A DNA stretch of 64,000 nt from Isoetes taiwanensis (GCA_021234155.1 JAJEKV010000036.1:9129426-9193425), one strand, 5' to 3'. Positions 20,197-31,473 are shown, counted from the stretch's first letter. Translations and numbers: made by a program. The notes: a model not told the origin generated them from the sequence alone.

Positions 20197-22650
20197 TCAT
20201 AAAACCTTCAGATCAATCTTGAACTGCAAAAACTTCCCTTCAGGCAAACCTTTTGTAAATACATCTGCCACCTGTTCTCCTGTACTCACATACTTCATTT
20301 GAATGTAATTCTTTGAGGCCAAATCCCTGATAAAATGAATATTCAACTCAATATGTTTGGTCCTTTCATGGTCTACAGGGTTTTTAACTATTGCAATGCA
20401 GCTCTGACTATCAGTCAAAATTGGTGTTGGACCATCTTGTTTGCAATCCAATTCTTCCAAAAGTCTTCTTAACCATGTCACCTCCTTTGCAACAAGTGAA
20501 GATGCTGCATATTCAGCCTCAGCTGAAGACATAGCTATAGTCTTTTTCTTTTTACTTCTCCATGTTATGGCTCCACCTGCCAAGAATACTACATACCCTG
20601 ATGTAGATTTCCGTGCCCCTCCCCAATCTGCATCACTGTATGCATACAATTTAAGATCGGTTGAATTGAATGTTATACCATGCTCCTTTGTCCCCTTTAA
20701 ATATCTCAAAACTCTTTTGGCTGCAAGCCAATGTTCTTTGCTTGGATTATTGTTTCTTCTGCTCAGAATATTTACAATATAGGCAATGTCAGGTCTGTTG
20801 TTATTAGCCACATATAACAAGCAACCAATTAATGCTCTATAAGGTTTTTCCTCCATTTCCTTTGCTTCAAGTTCTGTTATACTTTTGTCTGCAGTGAGTT
20901 TATGGCCTGGTACCACTGGAGTTTTAACAGTATTAGCATCTTTCATATTAAACCTGTCAAGCATATTGCTTATATATCTGCTTTGCTTCAGTTTCAGTAT
21001 TTTCTTTTCTCGATCTCTTATCACCTCAATGCCTAAGAATTGTTGTAATTCTCCCAAGTCTGACATTTTGAACCTTGCTTTCAAAATGTTTTTGCAAATG
21101 TTCAGAACTTTAACACTGTTTGCTATCATGATGCAATCATCGACATAAAAGGCAATTATGCAAAATCCTTCATTTAGTTTAAACCTGTATAAGTTCCCAT
21201 CATTTTGAAGCTTCTCAAAACCTTGGTCTTTTAGGAAGTTATCTATACAATGGTACCATTCCCTTGGAGCTTGCTTAAGGCCATAGACAGCCCTGTTCAA
21301 CTTCCATACTTGATTTTCTCCTTTTGCAAAACCTGGTGGTTGTTTCATGAAAATATTTTCATCTAGCTTAGCATTTAGAAAGGCAGTCTTCACATCCATA
21401 TGATGAAGCTCCAAATCCAATGCATTTGCCATTCCTAACAGCAGTCTAATGCTTGTGAGCTTAACTATGGGAGAAAAAGTCTCCTGATAATCTTTTCCCT
21501 TTTTTTGAGTGTATCCTTGAGCCACTAACCGAGCTTTGTATCTCTTACTGCCATCTGCATTGATCTTTATTTTGTAGATCCATTTGCTGCCAATAATATT
21601 CTTGTTTCCAGGGTTTTCCACTAGGTCATATGTTTGAGTTTCATCAAATGAGGTCAGTTCCTCCTTCATGGCTGCTTCCCATCTTACATTATCAGGGCTC
21701 TCCAAGGCTTCTTCAAATGTTTTAGGCAATTCTTCATCATCTATCAATGCCATAATTTGCTCAAGATCATCTGTTACATGTTCAATCCTTCTGCTTCTGC
21801 CATGCTCATTTCTGCCATATTGGCCATTTCCCAATCTTGCTTCTTCTGCTAATCTCTCAACTTGGCTTTTCCTTTTCCTTTCTATTGGAATATTTTTGTT
21901 CTGCTCCCTTCCTTTTTCTGTCTCAACTTCATTGTTTTCCCCTTCTGGAATTGTAATTTTGTTCTCAATATTGTCTTGTTCATTGTCTGAATCTAAGTCA
22001 GCAGCTATAATCTTGTTGTGTTCTCGATCTGCCTTTGCTTGTATAATTTCCTTTTCTTTGTTCCTGTCTTTGTACAAGACATTTTCATTAAATGCAACAT
22101 CCCTGCTCACAACTATTGTCTTACTACTAGGGATACAAATCCTATATCCCTTGCTCTCTTCATCATAGCCCACAAGAAAGCCTATTTCAGCTTTATTATC
22201 AAGTTTCTTCCTCAATTCAGAGGGTACATGAACATATGCAAGACATCCATAGACTTTAAATCTATCATAATTCAAACTTGTTTTGTCCTTTGACCACAAC
22301 AAATCTGGTATATTACCTTTTAGGCTAGAAGAAGGAAGCTTGTTTTGAATCAAAATTGCTGTTTTGAGTGCTTCTTCCCAGAGGTAATTTGGCAGTCCAC
22401 TATTCTTGATCATAGATCTCACAGCATCTATAATGGTTCTATTTTTCCTTTCAGCCACCCCATTTTGTTGTGGACTAAATCTGCATGTCAATTGTCTCCT
22501 AATGCCATTAGTAACACAAAAATGTTTAAACTTTGTGGATAAATATTCACCACCTCTGTCAGATCGAATGCACTTTAATTTCTTGTCAGATTCTCTTTCC
22601 ATTTGACTCACATATTGTTTAAAAACATCCAGAGCTTTTAAATATTGCAT
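20197..22650 (-). CDS. Copia-1 pol: integrase C-part, reverse transcriptase, RNase H
   Basis: An 817-residue open frame. The N-terminal part is the integrase core (SDRGGEYLS, then SPQQNGVAERKNRT, which holds the late acidic residue). The reverse transcriptase follows from about residue 340 (WIYKIKINADGS, MDVKTAFLNAKL, and the catalytic FYVDDCIMIA). The Copia-type RNase H ends it (AYSDADWGG, SSAEAEYAA, DSQSCIAI, HFIRDL). The frame is out of register with the upstream pol piece: about 20 nucleotides are missing where FIDDY should run on to ALDVFKQY (near 22645). Enzymatic motifs downstream of that point are intact. Confidence 0.9.
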   Translation of the reverse strand: MQYLKALDVFKQYVSQMERESDKKLKCIRSDRGGEYLSTKFKHFCVTNGIRRQLTCRFSPQQNGVAERKNRTIIDAVRSMIKNSGLPNYLWEEALKTAILIQNKLPSSSLKGNIPDLLWSKDKTSLNYDRFKVYGCLAYVHVPSELRKKLDNKAEIGFLVGYDEESKGYRICIPSSKTIVVSRDVAFNENVLYKDRNKEKEIIQAKADREHNKIIAADLDSDNEQDNIENKITIPEGENNEVETEKGREQNKNIPIERKRKSQVERLAEEARLGNGQYGRNEHGRSRRIEHVTDDLEQIMALIDDEELPKTFEEALESPDNVRWEAAMKEELTSFDETQTYDLVENPGNKNIIGSKWIYKIKINADGSKRYKARLVAQGYTQKKGKDYQETFSPIVKLTSIRLLLGMANALDLELHHMDVKTAFLNAKLDENIFMKQPPGFAKGENQVWKLNRAVYGLKQAPREWYHCIDNFLKDQGFEKLQNDGNLYRFKLNEGFCIIAFYVDDCIMIANSVKVLNICKNILKARFKMSDLGELQQFLGIEVIRDREKKILKLKQSRYISNMLDRFNMKDANTVKTPVVPGHKLTADKSITELEAKEMEEKPYRALIGCLLYVANNNRPDIAYIVNILSRRNNNPSKEHWLAAKRVLRYLKGTKEHGITFNSTDLKLYAYSDADWGGARKSTSGYVVFLAGGAITWRSKKKKTIAMSSAEAEYAASSLVAKEVTWLRRLLEELDCKQDGPTPILTDSQSCIAIVKNPVDHERTKHIELNIHFIRDLASKNYIQMKYVSTGEQVADVFTKGLPEGKFLQFKIDLKVL

Positions 22651-23340
22651 TTTCTAAAGTAATCATCAATAAAGGAAATAAAGTACCTCTTTTTTGTTCT
22701 TCCTCTAATGTTCAAAGGACCACATAGGTCTGTATGAACCAGCTCCAAAACTTCTTGAGCTCTTCCCTTTGCTTTTAAGAAAGGTAATCTGTTGATCTTC
22801 CCAAGCATACAGCCCTCACACATGTGCTTGTCTGGATCTAAATTGTTACAGTTTATCCATCCTCTTTTAGCTAAGAGTTTAAGGTTGTTCTGGTGAGTAT
22901 GTGCAAGCCTGTTGTGCCAAAGTACAAAGTCTGATATAGTTACTGCATTAACTTCCAGATTTTTCAACTGAAAGATATTCCCAACACGTATGGCTTCAAA
23001 TTTTTTTTCATTTCCCAAATAAATATTACATGCTTGAGAGTCAAAATTGACTCTATAACCTAAATCAACCAACTGACTGACTGAAATCAAATTTTTGATA
23101 ATACCAGGCACATAAAGAACATTTTCAATGTCTACAACATTTCCTTCCAAGTCTATTAGCTGCAGTAATCCTCTAGCTTCAATAGCTTGAAGGGCTCCAT
23201 TTCCAACTTGAACATTTTTGGCATGAGTTTTTGATACTTCCTTGAGAAGATTAGTAGTTTGAACTACTGATCTTTCAGCTCCACTATCAACTACAAATGG
23301 ATCACATGATTTGTTAGTATTTGCTTCTTGATCAAGAACA
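22638..23340 (-). pseudogene. Copia-1 protease and integrase N-part, frameshifted
   Basis: The aspartic protease motif VVDSGAE lies near 23280. After that come LIDLEGN and the GAG-pre-integrase zinc segment (HNRLAHTHQNNLKLL, then CEGCMLGK) and the integrase start (HTDLCGPL, FISFIDDY). The frame differs from gag: GATGAG|TAA at 23354 looks like loss of one G from a GATGAGGTAAAA context, by comparison with the related element at 56330. It ends where the integrase deletion near 22645 shifts the frame. Confidence 0.75.
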
Positions 23341-23353
23341 GCAAATTCACATT

Positions 23354-24370
23354 TTACTCATCTTCATCACTGGTTTTGTCTTCTTCCTCATGCTCTTTTG
23401 TAACAAATGCTCTTTCAGACCTTTTTCCTCCTCTCCCCCTGCCAAATCCTCTTCCACCCCTGCTGGTACTACCTCTTCCTTTTACTGAACCCTTAGACGT
23501 AGGACATTTTGCTGCAACATGTCCTCTCCCCCCACAAGTATAGCAGTTAAACTCTTTTTTAAGTTTGGGACAATTGTTTTTAAAATGGCCAGATTCATGA
23601 CAATAGTAGCAAGTGTTCTTCTCACTTCCAATTTTTCCTCTTTTTCCAGTGAAAAGAATCTCAGCAGATTCTTCTTCCCCTTTTACAATTTTTTTCTGTT
23701 CACTTTCAGTCCTCAAAATAGTTTCTGCCTCATCTCTAGTCTTAGCTATATTTCTGATAAATAAAGATAATTGTTCATTCTTAACAACAGCTCTTGCAAT
23801 AGCCAAGACTTGATACCTTTCTGTCAACTCTACTCCAGCTGCTCTCAAATCAGCAACAATATTATCAAACTTGTTAAAAAACTCAGAGATATCTTCATCT
23901 TCTTGTATTTTTAGAGTTCTAAGTTCTTTATCCAATAAATCAATTTGAGAGGACGTTTTTTCTTCAAAGTGTTTGAGCAAATAAATCCACATTTCCTTTG
24001 GTGACTTATTTCTCAACTTCAGCCTTATAGTGGGACTTACCTTTGAGGTGATTATCCCTTGAGCCTCTTTAATCCTTGCATATTCAGACCTTCCAGCTTT
24101 TGCACCTGCTGCACCCCCAACAGATTCTCCAGAATTCACTTCTCCAGTACTGGCACTTGCATTCTCAGGAACAGTTGATTCTTGAGTGTCAGCTCTAGTA
24201 CTTGTCCTGACAATGGTGTTTGTCTGGGACACATTTCCAGGATCCACCAAATCCCAGAGGTCTTCTACCTCAAGGATGTGAGTTATGGCATCCTTCCAGA
24301 GTTGGAAGCCTGGACCTCCCTTGTATACATCTACACTGCTCAATAAACTCGAACCAAATCTGCTAGACAT
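23354..24370 (-). CDS. Copia-1 gag
   Basis: From ATG at 24370, 22 nt beyond the primer-binding site, to TAA at 23354-23356, about 338 residues. The capsid region is of the UBN2 type (KSPKEMWIYLLKHFEEKTSS, FFNKFDNIVADLRAAG). Two CCHC zinc knuckles follow (CYYCHESGHFKNNC and CYTCGGRGHVAAKC), then a Gly/Arg-rich tail. It packages the element RNA. The stop is probably a frameshift artefact, because related elements read through into protease. Confidence 0.85.
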   Translation of the reverse strand: MSSRFGSSLLSSVDVYKGGPGFQLWKDAITHILEVEDLWDLVDPGNVSQTNTIVRTSTRADTQESTVPENASASTGEVNSGESVGGAAGAKAGRSEYARIKEAQGIITSKVSPTIRLKLRNKSPKEMWIYLLKHFEEKTSSQIDLLDKELRTLKIQEDEDISEFFNKFDNIVADLRAAGVELTERYQVLAIARAVVKNEQLSLFIRNIAKTRDEAETILRTESEQKKIVKGEEESAEILFTGKRGKIGSEKNTCYYCHESGHFKNNCPKLKKEFNCYTCGGRGHVAAKCPTSKGSVKGRGSTSRGGRGFGRGRGGKRSERAFVTKEHEEEDKTSDEDE

Positions 24371-24392
24371 CCTGTCAACCACAATCAACCAG

Positions 24393-24404
24393 GCTCTGAT
24401 ACCA
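24393..24404 (-). other. Copia-1 primer-binding site (initiator tRNA-Met)
   Basis: TGGTATCAGAGC on the minus strand, immediately inside the 5' LTR. It is complementary to the 3' end of plant initiator tRNA-Met, the usual primer of Copia elements. Confidence 0.85.
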
Positions 24405-25030
24405 GTTATTAGTATTTGTCTAGCCAAACACTTTAGATCCAATAAGTTATCCAAAGCAACTTAACCATACACCAATATTTTGAGTGTAAATTCAAACAAT
24501 TAACTCATCCATGAACCATTGCAAATAATCTAGGTGTAACACTGTAGCAATGATATCGAATGAATTACTATAGCAACTTTACAATGAACCAATTTCTTGT
24601 GAAGACGAATTCCTCCTTAGCCAATCAATCCGATCACTGTACATTTATTTATATAATTAGATTTGTTCTTATCAGGTTCAAACGACGGTTGGGCCTTGCA
24701 ATCCGGCCGACTTAGTTATCTTCTAAATCTGCCACCGTTTTTCCTGTGTATTTGGGCTTCACATATATATCCCATATTTTCCTTTCAGGCATGACGACCC
24801 TTTTAATGTAATGGTCTAAAACCATTAACCATGGTACCCGTTATAAATAATAACCAGGCACCAACATAATAAGTTGCATGCATCAACATGATATTATGGC
24901 TTATACCTAAATCCAATTCTTCACACCATAATCATGTATATATGAATGTTGTGGTCTTGAGCAGATAATCCTGTACATGTTTGAGCCCTAGCCAGTTTTA
25001 TGCAATGAACTTAACAACATATTTCTAACA
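24405..25030 (-). repeat. Copia-1 5' LTR
   Basis: Pairs with 19527-20142. It holds a 27-bp stretch near 24550-24577 (ATATCGAATGAATTACTATAG...) missing from the other LTR. Its end beside the primer site reads AATAAC and has lost the terminal A. Confidence 0.85.
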
Positions 25031-27221
25031 ATAATCTGTCCTTCTTGTTGGGGATGAAACCCTTAACGACGAATTCCTTCCAATTAGGAACCTCCGTCAC
25101 AAGGTAAGATGAAGGAGACTTGGAACTACACTGCCTGAAGAGTTGCATAAGTTCTGGAATAATCAATGCATCTGATCTTCTCATTAGCGTCGAGTAGTTT
25201 CCAAAGAGTGCATCTATGTCATCGTGGGTGTGTCCAACCATCATGAATCCCAACTGCACTTCATCGAAGACCCTCAACCAGACCAAGTATGACAAGTAAG
25301 AGAATAGATATCTGTTCTTGTTTTGACCCGAACAATTGTCTAGCTGCAAGTAGAGCCTTCTAGGCAACTTCCTCTCTACCAAAGGTCCTTTGGTTGGAGG
25401 AAGAAAATCATTTCTAGAGCCGTCGACCATTTTCGTTCTCAGCGCATCAGTGTTTAGAATTGTTCTTCCCCAACAGCTTTCAGGACGGTCTGCCACTCTC
25501 AAATGGCCCCAATCGTCCTCAGATGCATTCTCTAGTGCTTTCAAGGTATGATTCAAGGATCCAATATGAAGATTAGAATCATCAGGCCAAAGGTCTAATG
25601 AAAAGTGTCCCAAGGCACCTATACCATGTCCATGCATCAAAGCACCTGTCAAGCTAACCTTAAATCGTTCTCCTCTCCATACAGATTTTGCTAGCTTCTC
25701 CAAACGTGGAACCATGGTTTTATTTTGATCCATCTTATCATGTATAATTGTTAGAGCATGCTCAGGAGACCGGTGAGACAAAGCCCTCCAGGACTTGTAA
25801 AGACTTCGACATGAAAGTTGGGCGGTCATGTGTGATTTTCTTTCTATTGCAAGCTCCCTTCTTTCATTTGGATCTCTGGTCTTTGCAAGCTTTCCTTTTA
25901 TGACAATGCAGCTGTTGCACTTTGAAAATGCTATCCTCTTAGCGATTCCCACCTCTGAGTGGTTCTCCTTCCACCCACACAAGAAGGATGAGGGAGAAAC
26001 ATGCTTTCCTGTCATTTCCTGCACAATAATATCTATCTCCTGGTGTATGTCTTTTTTTGTCAAGGTGGATGGTAATCTCTTCACATTTTGTCTTGCTCCC
26101 TCACTCGTAATCTTAGAGCGATGTGGCATGGTCTCTGCATTCTCATCAATATACATAGATAAGACAGCTTGGCCGGCCAATGTATGAGATCTTGGCTTCT
26201 TGGATCCAGAATTTCCATGCTCTGCAATCCTGTGACCGTCGAAGAAGAGTTTTCGCCATTTGTAAAAGGTCGACATGGGTATGCCATATGCTTTATGCCA
26301 TGCTTTCACACATACTTGCTTGTTGTTCAGCATAAGCTTAGATACTGCACCATTTTCCGAGCAAAGATCTAGCATATTATATGCAAAAGTTGTGCGTTCT
26401 GAGCTCTTCATGTTCCAGAAGAAGGCCCTCATGCAAGCTATCTCCTTAGATGTGAAATTAGCACAACATCTCTTCATGCAGCATAGTGCTGACCTGAACT
26501 CCAAGATAGCGTCAGCAGTCGTTTTCCTTTCACATTTGCTAAGGCCGGGGCATTGTCTGACCCTCCTGTTTACCATAGTGTATTGCCTTTTTCTCTCTCT
26601 GCCCACCTCTACTTTAATTGCATAAGCTTCTTTCTCAGCTTCAATCTCAATGACCGCTGTCACTAGACTCGAAACAGGTATATTATTCACTAGAATCAGT
26701 GCTATAGGCCATCTGACCAGATCGTGCACTTGAGGGGCTTCTGCGCAGGCCTGACAATGCATAGAAGGCTTTACGGGCATGGGGAAAAGATTCACAATAG
26801 TAGCCCCTAACCATTCCCCACCTAGCTTCATGTCAGACACAACATTATTTGGATCTGCAAAAACTATGACACCGGTTGCGTAAGGGAGATTGCAGCATTC
26901 ATGCAACAAGGTGCAGTCTTTCTCTACCAGCTGATCTCTTGAAATCCCTTGAACCTCACGTGTGTCATCATTTGGCAACCTTTCCTCTGCTCCGATCTGC
27001 CAGTTTATGTTCTTAATCTGCCCAGGAGGAGTGCTAACCTCTTGTACTGTCTCAAGTCCATCCAAAATGTCTTTTTTGTACCAAAGAATGAAGCTATCAA
27101 CTGCGTCCCCGAGCGTAACAAGTTCCTCTTCAGGATATGGCAGTGCTAGCTGACCATCGAAGACATGCACAAGCGAAACAACTGCCAAGCCCTCGGGCAC
27201 AAGGTTGTGAAGTTGTGCACT
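25031..27221 (-). pseudogene. 5' part of DUF7869-like gene
   Basis: The frame is open from just after a TAG at 27222-27224 to the Copia junction, about 730 residues. The C-terminal third carries the signature of the protein family I know as DUF7869: LYLQLDNCSGQNKNR near 25300-25345 and MMVGHTHDDIDALFG near 25210-25255. These paired Asp motifs look like an RNase H-fold, transposase-like core, so the family may be transposon-derived (inference). In the middle, a helix-turn-helix-like segment (HKAYGIPMSTFYKWRK, near 26260) precedes a Cys-rich region (CNSC). The true start is unclear; no ATG stands at the beginning and the frame may follow an intron. The gene is disrupted by Copia-1. Confidence 0.6.
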
Positions 27222-27355
27222 CTACCTTCCGCCACCTTCCTCCCCATGTGGCAAAGCGACGCAAGACATTCCATCCTGCACAAAAGATCTGCTCGTAAAC
27301 ATCGCCACCGCGATCCTTGGGACCATTAATCCATGCTCTGCATGATGCAAAAATT

Positions 27356-27680
27356 GTATATTCCTAAAATGAATGCAAGATGCTCGACAGGAACGCGGCC
27401 GCGATGTTAGAAACCATATTAATCAACTTAAGTAGATGAAAGTATCACTTCTGATCTACAGATATTAAAATGGATGCAAGATCTAAAGATCCTGAAATGA
27501 TTGTATGTTCCTAAAATGAATGCAAGATGCTCGACAGGAACACGGCCGCGATGTTAGAAATCATATTAATCAACTTATGTAGATGAAAGTATCACTACTG
27601 ATCCACAGATATTAAAATGGATGCAAGATCTAAAGACCCTGAAATGACTGTATGTTCCAAAAATGAATGCAAGGTGGTCT
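27356..27680. repeat. 147-bp tandem repeat, two full units plus a partial
   Basis: Units begin GTAT(A/G)TTCCTAAAATGAATGC at 27356, 27503 and 27650, an exact 147-bp period. The first two are about 95% identical and include CGACAGGAAC(G/A)CGGCCGCGATG. The third diverges after about 25 bp. They lie upstream of the DUF7869-like gene, in its 5' region. Confidence 0.8.
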
Positions 27681-27878
27681 AAAGAAAGCGCGCCCGCGAT
27701 CTGTCCGAGCAGAAACATGGTCTCATGTGCCAACTCTATTGTTTCCACACTGATGCATCCACAGCAAGAGTACAGCAGGATCGCCATCGCGATCATTTCT
27801 AGCTTTAAAGCAAACACTATAATGCTTATCCCACTCAAGGTTACCAAAAACCATAATTGGAAATGTGTGAGTGGATTG

Positions 27879-27932
27879 TTATCAGATAACATACAATCGT
27901 ATCTATAAAGGCTGCACTGGTTATCTGATAGA
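27879..27932. repeat. Short inverted repeat TTATCAGATAAC/GTTATCTGATA
   Basis: TTATCAGATAAC at 27879-27890 pairs with GTTATCTGATAG at 27921-27932. It could form a stem-loop at the 5' edge of the LINE below, perhaps a remnant of a small DNA element. Confidence 0.4.
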
Positions 27933-27934
27933 AG

Positions 27935-30290
27935 GCAGATTTAATAGCGTAATTGTTCGATTGCTTATCGAAATGAGGGCACAGACTATACGCTGGACTT
28001 GTGACAGATTTGCAAACATGTTGCCAGATGCTAGGAAAGAAGTCTTTGGAGTTTCTAAGAAGCACCTGCAAGGAAAACCATGTAATGCTTGGTGGGATTC
28101 AGAGTGTAAGACAGCAAGAAGAAGTCTACCAACAAACTAGAAAAATGCTGAGAAATAAGAAACGCATGTTCTGCAAACAAAGACAGTTGGCTTTATCTGA
28201 ACACTTCAAGAAAGTGCCAAGATCTTTTTGGAACATCCTAAAAGGTAAAACAGACCAGACGACTCTGGATATAGATGCCATGCTAAAATTAATCAGGGAT
28301 ATTTAAAAAAAAAAGATGCAGACAGTATGATCATGGCCTCAGGTGTGGATCTATTTCTAGAGGATGAGGTTGAAGATGTGTTGGTGAACATGGTCTATAA
28401 TAAAGCGCATGACTCTGATGGCATCTGTGTGGAACTCCTCAAATGGGGCAGTAAGAGTACGATTCTCATCCTCACAAGAATATTGAACATGTGCATCAGG
28501 CAAGGGATGCCAGATAGTTGGAGAATAAATCGTGTCCATCCAATACACAAATCTGGAGACAGGAAAGTGGCTACCAATTATAGAACAATCTTAATTGGCA
28601 ACACTTTTGCAAAGATCCTAGGTAGTTTGCTGGAAAACAGACTGAGCACCTGGGCAGAAGATGAAAGGAAAACGTTCCATGTACCAGGCAGGTTTCAGAA
28701 AAGAACATAGCACACTGGATCATGCACCCATGCTTCGAGTGCTTGTAGAAAAAGCCAAATCTCCCAATATTGCACTTTACATTGCCTTTATCGATTTTGC
28801 AAAAGCATTCGATACAGTCCCAAAAGGGAAACTAGGTGAAAGAATGGCACAGTTTGGTGTTCCAATGGAAATCAGAGATGCAATATCTCAATTATACGCA
28901 GAGGTACTGATCAAGCTTTCCTGTAAAGATAATACAGTTATAAGAAGCACCATTGGAGTACGCCAGGGATGCCCGATGTCTCCTACGCTATTCGGCATCT
29001 TCATAGATGAGCTTGAAGACTTGCTAAAGGAGCGGTATTTGACTGGGTCGAGAATAGGTAGATACATTGTGCAATTGCTTCTTTACGCAGATGATGTGGT
29101 ATTAGTGGCGAATAAGGAGCACATCTTACAAAAGTATTTGCAATGCCTAGAGTCTTTCTCATGGAAAAACAGATGACAGTTAATGTGATTAAGTCAAAAG
29201 TAATAGCATTTGGCACCAGAGATAGGCCGGTTTTTAAGTACAAAGGGCTGGATCTAGAGACAATAGAGTGCGATAAATACATGGGGATAGATTTTCATCC
29301 AAATACAATTGGGAAAACTGCATCAGACGCAGGGTCACAGGGAGCAAGGCGGCATTGTACAGTATGCTTTTAAAATGCAACAGAGCTTCTCTTACAGAAT
29401 GGGGACTAAAAAAGATAATGTTCAAAACTTTAGTCCAGACCGTCTTGTTGTATGGTGTGCCCATATGGAAGCCCGGAATATCCTCCAGGTTATGGCAGCA
29501 GTTCAAATCCATTCAAAAGATTTTTCTTCGTGAGGAACTAGGCATAAAGTCCCAGATTCCATATGCAATCATGTTGGCCGAGGCTGGCCTATTCCCAATG
29601 GAGTTGAAAGCACTTTTCCAGGCAATAAATTTTGTCAACAAGGTACGAGGGCAATCAACAGATTGGCTATCATACCAAGCTATGTTGAGTTTTGAGACAT
29701 CTGGATGGATGCAAGACGCCCGTGAATGGGCAAGCAGATGGAGTGTGACTGATGCCAATTGGCCAAGTAATAAATCAAATGCGCGTATGAATTGCTGGAA
29801 AAGCTTGCAGTAGAACACTTATGGAAAGATCTAAGAAAAAAGATGCTATATTACATGGCAAATGTGAATCGCAAAATTGATTATGGGAGCCAAGCCTATT
29901 TGAATGCATATATTCCATGGGGATACAAACAGATCATTGCTAGGTACAGAACAGGCTCACATAGACTTGCAATTGAGATTGGACGATGGTTTAAAATCCT
30001 CGTCGAAGATCAGATTCGCAAGTTATGCGAAGAAAGTTAAATCGAGGATGAGTACCATACATTTGTACAATGCCTGACATATCATCATATCAGGGAAAGG
30101 TGGCTGATTTTCATTCACTATTAGCGCTATCACCTATGCATTTGAGCTTATACATGAGGGCAGTGGATGCACACCGATCTCTACTGCTGAAATTGTAAAA
30201 GTTTTCAGGCTCCATCGTCTTTTGAAGGCCCTACGTGAGCTAGACACATAAATAAATAAATAATATATTCTTCAATTATTATTTATTTTC
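27935..30290 (+). pseudogene. LINE with reverse transcriptase, 5' truncated and frameshifted
   Basis: The segment before the polymerase (CNAWWDSECKTARRS near 28085-28130) is followed by a reverse transcriptase of the non-LTR type. Its motifs are INRVHPIHKSGDRKVATNYR (28525-28585), FIDFAKAFDTVPKG (28790-28830), IGVRQGCPMSPTLFGIF (28950-29000) and LLYADDVVLVANK (29080-29115). The thumb (KYMGIDFHPNT) and C-terminal zinc segment (DEYHTFVQC...H near 30045-30100) follow, and the TAAATAAATAAATAA tail is at about 30248-30262. The polymerase is split over three frames by small indels and the endonuclease is missing, so this copy is dead. Confidence 0.85.
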
Positions 30291-30454
30291 CTTCACCATT
30301 TCTTGTAATACACTAACTTACCATGGTCAATTCTTGCAAATCCATTACAAGTTTGAGGTGCTTTCCACTAGTGAGAGTCACTTGAATTTCGTCCAACTTA
30401 TATATTAGAGATTATGAGTCCGAGTGAGTGGATATGCCTCAATTCTCTCAAAAA

Positions 30455-30607
30455 TCATATAGATAGATAGATATCATTTTTAAATGTCCAGGGGGACCCT
30501 ACAACGGGCCGTGGGACAAGTCTATATATAGTGCGACTCTGGGCAGTCTCAAACTCGAGACATGCATGTTCTAGGACTAGTGTGTTACCACCAGACCAAA
30601 GGCCTAG
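30455..30607 (-). mobile_element. tRNA-derived SINE
   Basis: On the minus strand the element starts CTAGGCC. It has an A-box-like TGGTCTGGTGGTAACAC (plus 30582-30598), a B-box-like CGAGTTTGAGAC (within 30546-30561), a short unrelated body and a (TATC)n-type tail (30459-30474). This is the layout of a tRNA-derived, pol III-transcribed SINE. The exact ends and target duplication are not established. Confidence 0.5.
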
Positions 30608-31473
30608 AAGCAATAGAACATTCTTAAAAATAATTGTGAATGTTTTGGAATCATCTTCGATTCTAGATATTCCTCAAAAATAATGCACAAGATTCAAAAC
30701 CCCCCTCCTTCCCCATCCCAGCCACTCAATCCAATAAAGGAAAAAGGTGTAACCTATGACCAACTAGAATCGCGGTACATCATTATATCACAATCATGTC
30801 ATGCTTTGTGCAACAAGTGCACATGGGTTCTTCTTGGAATCTTATTTGAAGACTTCCTTTTTATGGTTTTAGAGTACACAAATGTCGCCATGTAGGGCCA
30901 CTTAAAGGCCATTATAGAGTATTCGGTTGGTGGTGAGTAAGCTACATTGTCTTCCACAACTTTAAGTTGTCAATAGAATATGTTCATATAATATCTTTGC
31001 ATGAATCAATAGAAAACTAAATAAATTTGGCACGTGGAAAAAATATTATAATCTTGTTATATAACAATATTTTGCTATATCTAGACACGAACTCCCAGTC
31101 CATCTTATGGATACTATCCCATGAATGATATTTAGAAGCCAACAATGTTTCTCCAAACCTAATAAATTGGTTGATACTATGAAATTCTAGGCTGTCTATA
31201 TGCAATGGCTATTTGGTTTCCTTGTAATTTTTTCTAAGCAGTCCAATTGAATAAGTTTATACGAGTTTTTTTTCCTTATATCTTGATTTTCTGAAGCATT
31301 GATTGTCATTGTCATTACAATTTTCTCTCTAAAGTGCACTTTAGCCTTCATATAGATCTATGTAAATATAAGCACAATCTGTCTTTTACAAGGCATGCAT
31401 GTACTTGATGATTTCAAATACATGATGGATAAGTTCTTATTTCTTAAAATCCATATACAAATATTACACATAG
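30608..31473. other. No recognisable gene
   Basis: AT-rich intergenic DNA with only short open frames that show no domain. It includes the 3' flank of the peptide gene; an AAATAAG near 31440 on the minus strand could act as a poly(A) signal. Confidence 0.3.

Larger units (their letters stand above)
19527..25030 (-). mobile_element. Copia-1: Ty1/Copia retrotransposon with both LTRs, inserted in the DUF7869-like gene
   Basis: LTRs of about 616 bp (19527-20142) and 626 bp (about 24405-25030) flank gag, protease, integrase, reverse transcriptase and RNase H on the minus strand. The LTRs begin TGTTAG and end near AACA. They differ by about a dozen substitutions, a 27-bp gap and an 11-bp gap by eye, so the insertion is fairly young. 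The flanks read ATAAA (19522-19526) and ATAAT (25031-25035), a 5-bp target duplication with one mismatch. The copy is probably immobile because of frameshifts at the gag-protease junction and in the integrase. Confidence 0.9.

Noticed and set aside
21668-22293. Plus-strand frames of 90-166 codons inside Copia-1
   Set aside because: They are reverse-strand shadows of the pol frame, rich in Ser/Leu/Phe as expected from the complement of Lys/Glu-rich codons.
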